Below the pieces are notes generated by a model. That model did no database searches. It had not been told where the DNA came from and saw nothing but the letters and a program-made list of their open reading frames with translations. The position numbers and the translations under genes were made by a program. A stretch of 64,000 nucleotides of DNA from assembly GCA_007844125.1 (NCBI GenBank), contig CM017565.1, positions 14,992,730 to 15,056,729 of the forward strand. Direction: 5' to 3'. This document shows positions 59,920 through 64,000 of this stretch, one piece after another (positions within the stretch are counted from its first letter, which is position 1; the number at the start of each line of letters is the position of its first letter). This DNA is from Sinonovacula constricta (taxonomy: Eukaryota; Mollusca; Bivalvia; Cardiida; Solecurtidae).

Positions 59920-60293
59920 CATCAGTGAAATGGAAATTGTCTCCCTTGTTCAATAATCTTCGATGTAGTCCAGATAGTAGGTGGGTCCTTTAAGTTGTAA
60001 TTCTTGGACTTTATCGCCTTTTCCCTGCAGATGGTGCAAGTAAAAACGGTGAAATGCTTTACTTTTGCATAAATTTAAGCTTTAAATCGATTGAAATACT
60101 TATTGAGATATGTTATTTAAACAAGAAAATGGATGTTTTTGTAAATGATGGTTACCCTGGGTATCACAAGAAAGGCATACAATTCAGCATACACTCCAAA
60201 GACTACAAGTATGAAAAACCGGGTAATCCAAATAAAAGGACCCCCTTCCATTTTGGGATTATTCAGGGGAGACAATCCACTAATGTCTCTCAT
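59920..60293 (+). repeat. Dispersed repeat R5, copy 4 (near full)
   Basis: From ATCAGTGAAATGGAAATTGT to CAGGGGAGACAATCCACTAA and TGTCTCTCAT. The ends are imperfect inverted repeats around TTGTCTCCC. The 98-codon frame 60054-60350 is within and past this repeat and is not called. Confidence 0.8.
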
Positions 60294-60414
60294 CCCACAA
60301 CATTAAAACAGGTAGAGGGATTCAAATGTGATAATTCATATAATTCGTAAAATTTCAGAAATGATCCTTCTGTTTTAGTTATATCGTGACCAGATATTTT
60401 TTTTTATAAAAATA

Positions 60415-60685
60415 TACAAGAAGGAGCACGGATTTGAGACATCCAATGCGACTTAGAGAGCATGTTCTGTAACAAGAAGATGGATATCCTGCCGACTAAA
60501 ACACTCTATTTATACTGTCGATTCATTACATAAATATCGCAAAGTCACGAACCGTAACTCTCATGGGAACTAAACTATCTGCTACGTTGCTTCCTTCCTT
60601 GTTGTCGGCTACATCTGTAATGACAAGCTGGATTGCTAACATCGGCATACTCGGTTTCTTTTGTTAAATAATACTTCGCTAAACC
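60415..60685 (+). repeat. Dispersed repeat R4, copy 3
   Basis: Aligns with 62218-62490: AGAGAGCATG, AACAAGAAGATG, ACTCT.TTATACTGTCGA, CTAACATCGGCATACTCGGT and TAAATAATACTTCGCTAAAC. It is a direct repeat about 1.8 kb from copy 4. Confidence 0.7.
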
Positions 60686-60689
60686 ATAT

Positions 60690-62215
60690 ACCTAGGTGTG
60701 TTATGTTTATTCATTTAAAATATATGCAATGTATTGAGAGGAGTCCGCCTATGTTGCTCAGTTCTCCGATTCCGCCAGTACTGGCAAGTTGTGCCTTGTT
60801 TTTTTTTTCTCCATTAGTTAATCAACGTTTCGTAATTTCTCATTGGATCAGCTTTCGTTTTGTAAGTTAAGTTGTAATAACAAACAATTTGTTTATATTT
60901 TTAAAGCCTGTGACCTCATTTGATAGTTTAAACTCTCTTAGATACAAATGTAAATTGATAAATTGTTTAAAACAATTTCAAAATAATTCAATTTCGACAC
61001 AAGAGAGACTAATTTTCAGGAACATTTACTTTCATCTAACGTACAAAATGTTTTTATGTTACAAAAACTCATAAAATCATATAATATTATATTCTTAGTT
61101 GTGATACTTTTATACTGGTAAAAAACAACAGTACAAATATTCTTTATAAACGAAAAACATGATATCTCATATATTTTTATATTACAGAAATGAAAAATAG
61201 AATAAGAGTGAAATAAGAAAATAATAACCGTCGGTATGTGTCTATTAATAACAAAAAGAAAACATTACACATTTTAATAACATCCATAGAGTCATGTACT
61301 TCCGCTAGATACCACTTCCGCTGAATAGGATAATGCTCGATCCCTTTAATAATTAATCTAGTTAATGGTTTCTCCCAAATAGTAGCGTATCATTTTAGGC
61401 AACCATTATCCTCTGACACTTGGACATAAAATTTCTCATCCTCATATCAACGGACAAACCTAGTCAAATCTCGAGTGTTATTTATCCCATACTAGAAAAC
61501 ACGATCAAACGGGATGTATTGTTTTCTTTATCCCGCCAAGAAGTAACCTTTTGAGCTACAAACAAATAAAAAGGTCATCGTTTATACAAGCAATTAAAAT
61601 AGCAAACACGTCGGGCTGAAATCGTGATAAATGGTCGCGGAATTGAAAATTAAATTGAAATTTAGGTAAAACACGTGCTCCCGCTTAAGAATGTTGATTG
61701 ACACCTACTGGAAAAATATTGACATCTTATTTTCTCCACCGCGTCACGTCGTTATTTGTTGAAACTTCTCAATTAAATTCGAATCTACCACAAGTACTGT
61801 TTGTCCACCCCAGACAAACCGGACACCTTTGTCGCAAAACGTTACGGAGGCTTTACTGGGCGCTAAGTGTTATTGTCGTAAACTTAACGCCTTGCCGTCA
61901 AGCGGCGCACGAGTTCGATCAAGACAGTAATTCCGTTTTAATTAGCACATCCGGGTGATAAACCCTTAACCGGAGACAGTCTTACTTTGGACACAGCTGA
62001 TGTTGACCACATGTTAAGACGTCCGAAGTCGCGTTAAATTACATCTACAATGTCCAAACTTGGATAAAGTGATAATCAAAAATACATAGATGCCATACAT
62101 GCTATAGATGTTTCGGTGACATTTATTGGCGGTTTTAGCAAGATCTCCAGCATACGAAGATTAAAGAAAGGCTGGTTATGTTATTTGTAGTAATAAGGCT
62201 AGATTCATGATTCTA
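60690..62215. other. Low-repeat intergenic block
   Basis: No repeat partner or gene is recognised. The segment 61480-62060 has higher complexity. It includes TGATTGACA at 61695-61703, the core recognised by PBX/PREP TALE factors, and the unassigned frame 61698-61958. Candidate for conservation testing only. Confidence 0.3.
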
Positions 62216-62217
62216 CT

Positions 62218-62710
62218 TTACTACAAGAAAGAGCTAGGATGTGAAACATCTATGGCTCCGTAGAGAGCATGCGCTTTAAACAAGAAGATGTCTTTGCTGG
62301 GAACTAAACACTCTCTTACACTGTCGAGTAATTACATGAACATTTGACAGACAGTAACGAAGCAAAATACTGTTATGAAGTAGAGTATTTGCTACTGTGT
62401 TTGTTTTCCTTGTTTTCTGCAAAATCTGTAATTACAAGCTGTTTTACTAGCATCGGTATATTCTGTTTCTTTTGTTAAACAATACTTCGCTAAACAGCTG
62501 TGAATTCCTTTAAATCTAGTTACCTTTTTATAATTGCAAGCAACACATTATTGTTGCCAGCTACAATTTTAAAAACTCATTACTCAGTTATTCTCTCCGA
62601 AAAAAGTCTCATAGAGTAGTAGCGATTTCCTGTTTTTGCACTACCGTCTTCATAAAATATGCATTTCATAAGATGCAACGCTTTCTAGAGCGGCGGCAAT
62701 GCTAAATATA
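62218..62710 (+). repeat. Dispersed repeat R4, copy 4 (longest)
   Basis: Includes the 60415-60685 region plus the R4 right half (GCAAGCAACACATTATTGTT, GCGATTTCCTGTTTTTGC, TTTCTAGAGCGGCGGCAATG) shared with 20590-20796 and 7820-8075. It is the most complete copy and a reference for the family. Confidence 0.72.
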
Positions 62711-62811
62711 CATTTAAGAACATTTCCTGCTATTTAAAATCAACAGAACAGCCGTATATTCGTAAAGAGTTTTTTTTAACATCTCATCGACATCATTATG
62801 GTCATATTGAC

Positions 62812-62985
62812 GACGTCCAGCTAATTATTGGTGGAGGCAGACTCCAGACTTATGTCTGTGTAGAACCACCGGCGTACCGGAAGTTAGCTGGAGGACTCCA
62901 TACACGAACATAAAACCCCGACCGAGACATGGTGAGGGTCTGAGGTGTTAAGGTTCGGTGACTCTAACGGCTCGGACACAGGCTT
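62812..62985 (-). mobile_element. SINE family 2 copy
   Basis: On the minus strand: GCCTGTGTCCGAGCCGTTAG (A-box area), CTCACCATGTCTCGGTCGGG, GTTAGCTGGAGGACTCC-inverse body, and GGTGGTTCTACACAGACATA. Same order as at 5525 and 52155. Confidence 0.65.
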
Positions 62986-63332
62986 ACATTAACTCGTAAA
63001 GATACACATTTTACAATCAGTATACATAATTCCAAAAGAGACATATATTCAATAAGATGCCTATGCGATTTTTTTAATATTCTGTATTATGAGTAAATGT
63101 ATCTGGGACACTAAGCCATGGAAAAAAAACAGCAAATACGTACGTGTATGTGAAAGAAATGTACGATATGCGTGGAATGGTTATTTGTTTCCATTAGAAT
63201 GACCCATTTCTTTATGACAACTTTATACCTTCATAGTGTCGACAACCATCCGTCAACTGGTATATTTTTTACTTCTATAAATGGCTTTATTATATTTACG
63301 ATTGCATTATAAAGTGTTCACAGACACCCTCA

Positions 63333-63645
63333 GTATAGTATAGTATAGTATAGTATAGTATAGTATAGTATAGTATAGTATAGTATAGTATAGTATAGTA
63401 TAGTATAGTATAGTATAGTATAGTATAGTATAGTATAGTATAGTATAGTATAGTATAGTATAGTATAGTATAGTATAGTATAGCATAGTCGTATAGTATA
63501 GTATAGTATAGTATAGTATAGTATAGTATAGTATAGTATAGTATAGTATAGTATAGTATAGTATAGTATAGCATAGCATAGCATAGCATAGCATAGCATA
63601 GCACAGCACAGCACAGCACAGCACAGCACAGCACAGCACAGCACA
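63333..63645. repeat. Pentanucleotide array (GTATA)n(GCATA)n(GCACA)n
   Basis: GTATA units fill 63333-63570 apart from one interruption near 63484-63492. They are followed by six GCATA units (63571-63600) and nine GCACA units (63601-63645). Each block differs from the one before by a single T-to-C change. The LYYTI- and LCCAV-type frames on the minus strand are repeat translations. Confidence 0.98.
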
Positions 63646-63649
63646 ATGT

Positions 63650-64000
63650 ATGTGTTTATAACAATACTGAATTCGTTTTATTACAATAATAAATGTGCTA
63701 TTGCAAAGGTTAAAAAAAAATTCGGTCGTGCACGAAGTGTCCGATGACTTTTATTCTTCCTAAATATGTTTTTGTCGAAAGTTAACATGTTTTGAAATAA
63801 GATATATCATATATTGAAATATTATAGTAATTTCTTTGCCATAATTTGCTGAACAAAATATGCAAACATAATTGTAAATAATTAGCATGCAAAACATTAT
63901 ACAACATTTTGTAACTGAAGAAATTTGCGGTGAATATATTAATTTTTGATAAAGTATTTTTTAATTCATTATTACTTATACTCTTTTTTACAGCGGTTAA
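63650..64000. other. AT-rich window end, nothing recognised
   Basis: No gene or repeat recognised up to the window boundary. Confidence 0.4.

Noticed and set aside
60054..60350. 98-codon forward frame
   Set aside because: It lies largely within dispersed repeat R5, whose other copies do not keep the frame open.
63296..63646. Three overlapping minus-strand frames of 104-116 codons
   Set aside because: All are translations of the pentanucleotide array, in which three frames stay open because the unit contains no stop on that strand.

Overview
This is eukaryotic DNA, AT-rich and almost entirely non-coding. One spliced gene is recognisable: a five-exon Iroquois-class (Irx) TALE homeobox gene on the + strand (CDS 42986-46192). 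Short introns with GT-AG borders, many tRNA-derived SINEs, TTAA-flanked MITE-like elements and long microsatellites suit a lophotrochozoan genome. A bivalve mollusc is my best guess, from the repeat style rather than from a diagnostic marker.

Layout. 1-8.5 kb: AT-rich intergenic DNA with an (AAT)n tract, SINE copies and a TTAA-bounded MITE. 8.5-9.5 kb: a 980-bp non-autonomous hAT-like element with an exact 8-bp target duplication. 9.64-15.93 kb: the most striking object, a 6.3-kb foldback-type transposon. Two inverted arms (about 2.46 and 3.46 kb) are built of tandem ~88-bp monomers grouped into ~264/320/352-bp higher-order units. They flank a 370-bp unique centre, and the element is bounded by a direct duplication of CTATTTATG. 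16-35 kb: a mosaic of MITE, SINE and other dispersed repeat copies, some nested or rearranged. 35.7-41.6 kb: two sets of locally multiplied modules (three copies of a ~180-bp unit, then four copies of a ~350-bp unit carrying CACGTG), ending about 1 kb before the Irx promoter. 42.6-46.3 kb: the Irx gene with CCAAT, GC and TATA boxes, a short upstream ORF, four introns and a candidate poly(A) signal. 46.3-64 kb: intergenic DNA with further SINE, MITE and LINE-tail copies, a palindrome/octamer segment at 50.6 kb, a degenerate ~35-bp minisatellite (57.1-58.2 kb) and a stepwise-mutated pentanucleotide array (63.3-63.6 kb).

The Irx protein (355 aa predicted) has the invertebrate Iroquois N-terminal Cys-rich motif, a complete TALE homeodomain with the Irx WFANARRR recognition helix, and a C-terminal KPKIWS motif. 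The homeodomain and its C-terminal flank differ from the usual Irx sequence, suggesting a diverged paralogue. With no other recognisable gene in over 40 kb upstream and 17 kb downstream, the surroundings look like an Iroquois-type regulatory desert; that is inference. All repeat-family relationships were seen by comparing copies within the window, without any database.
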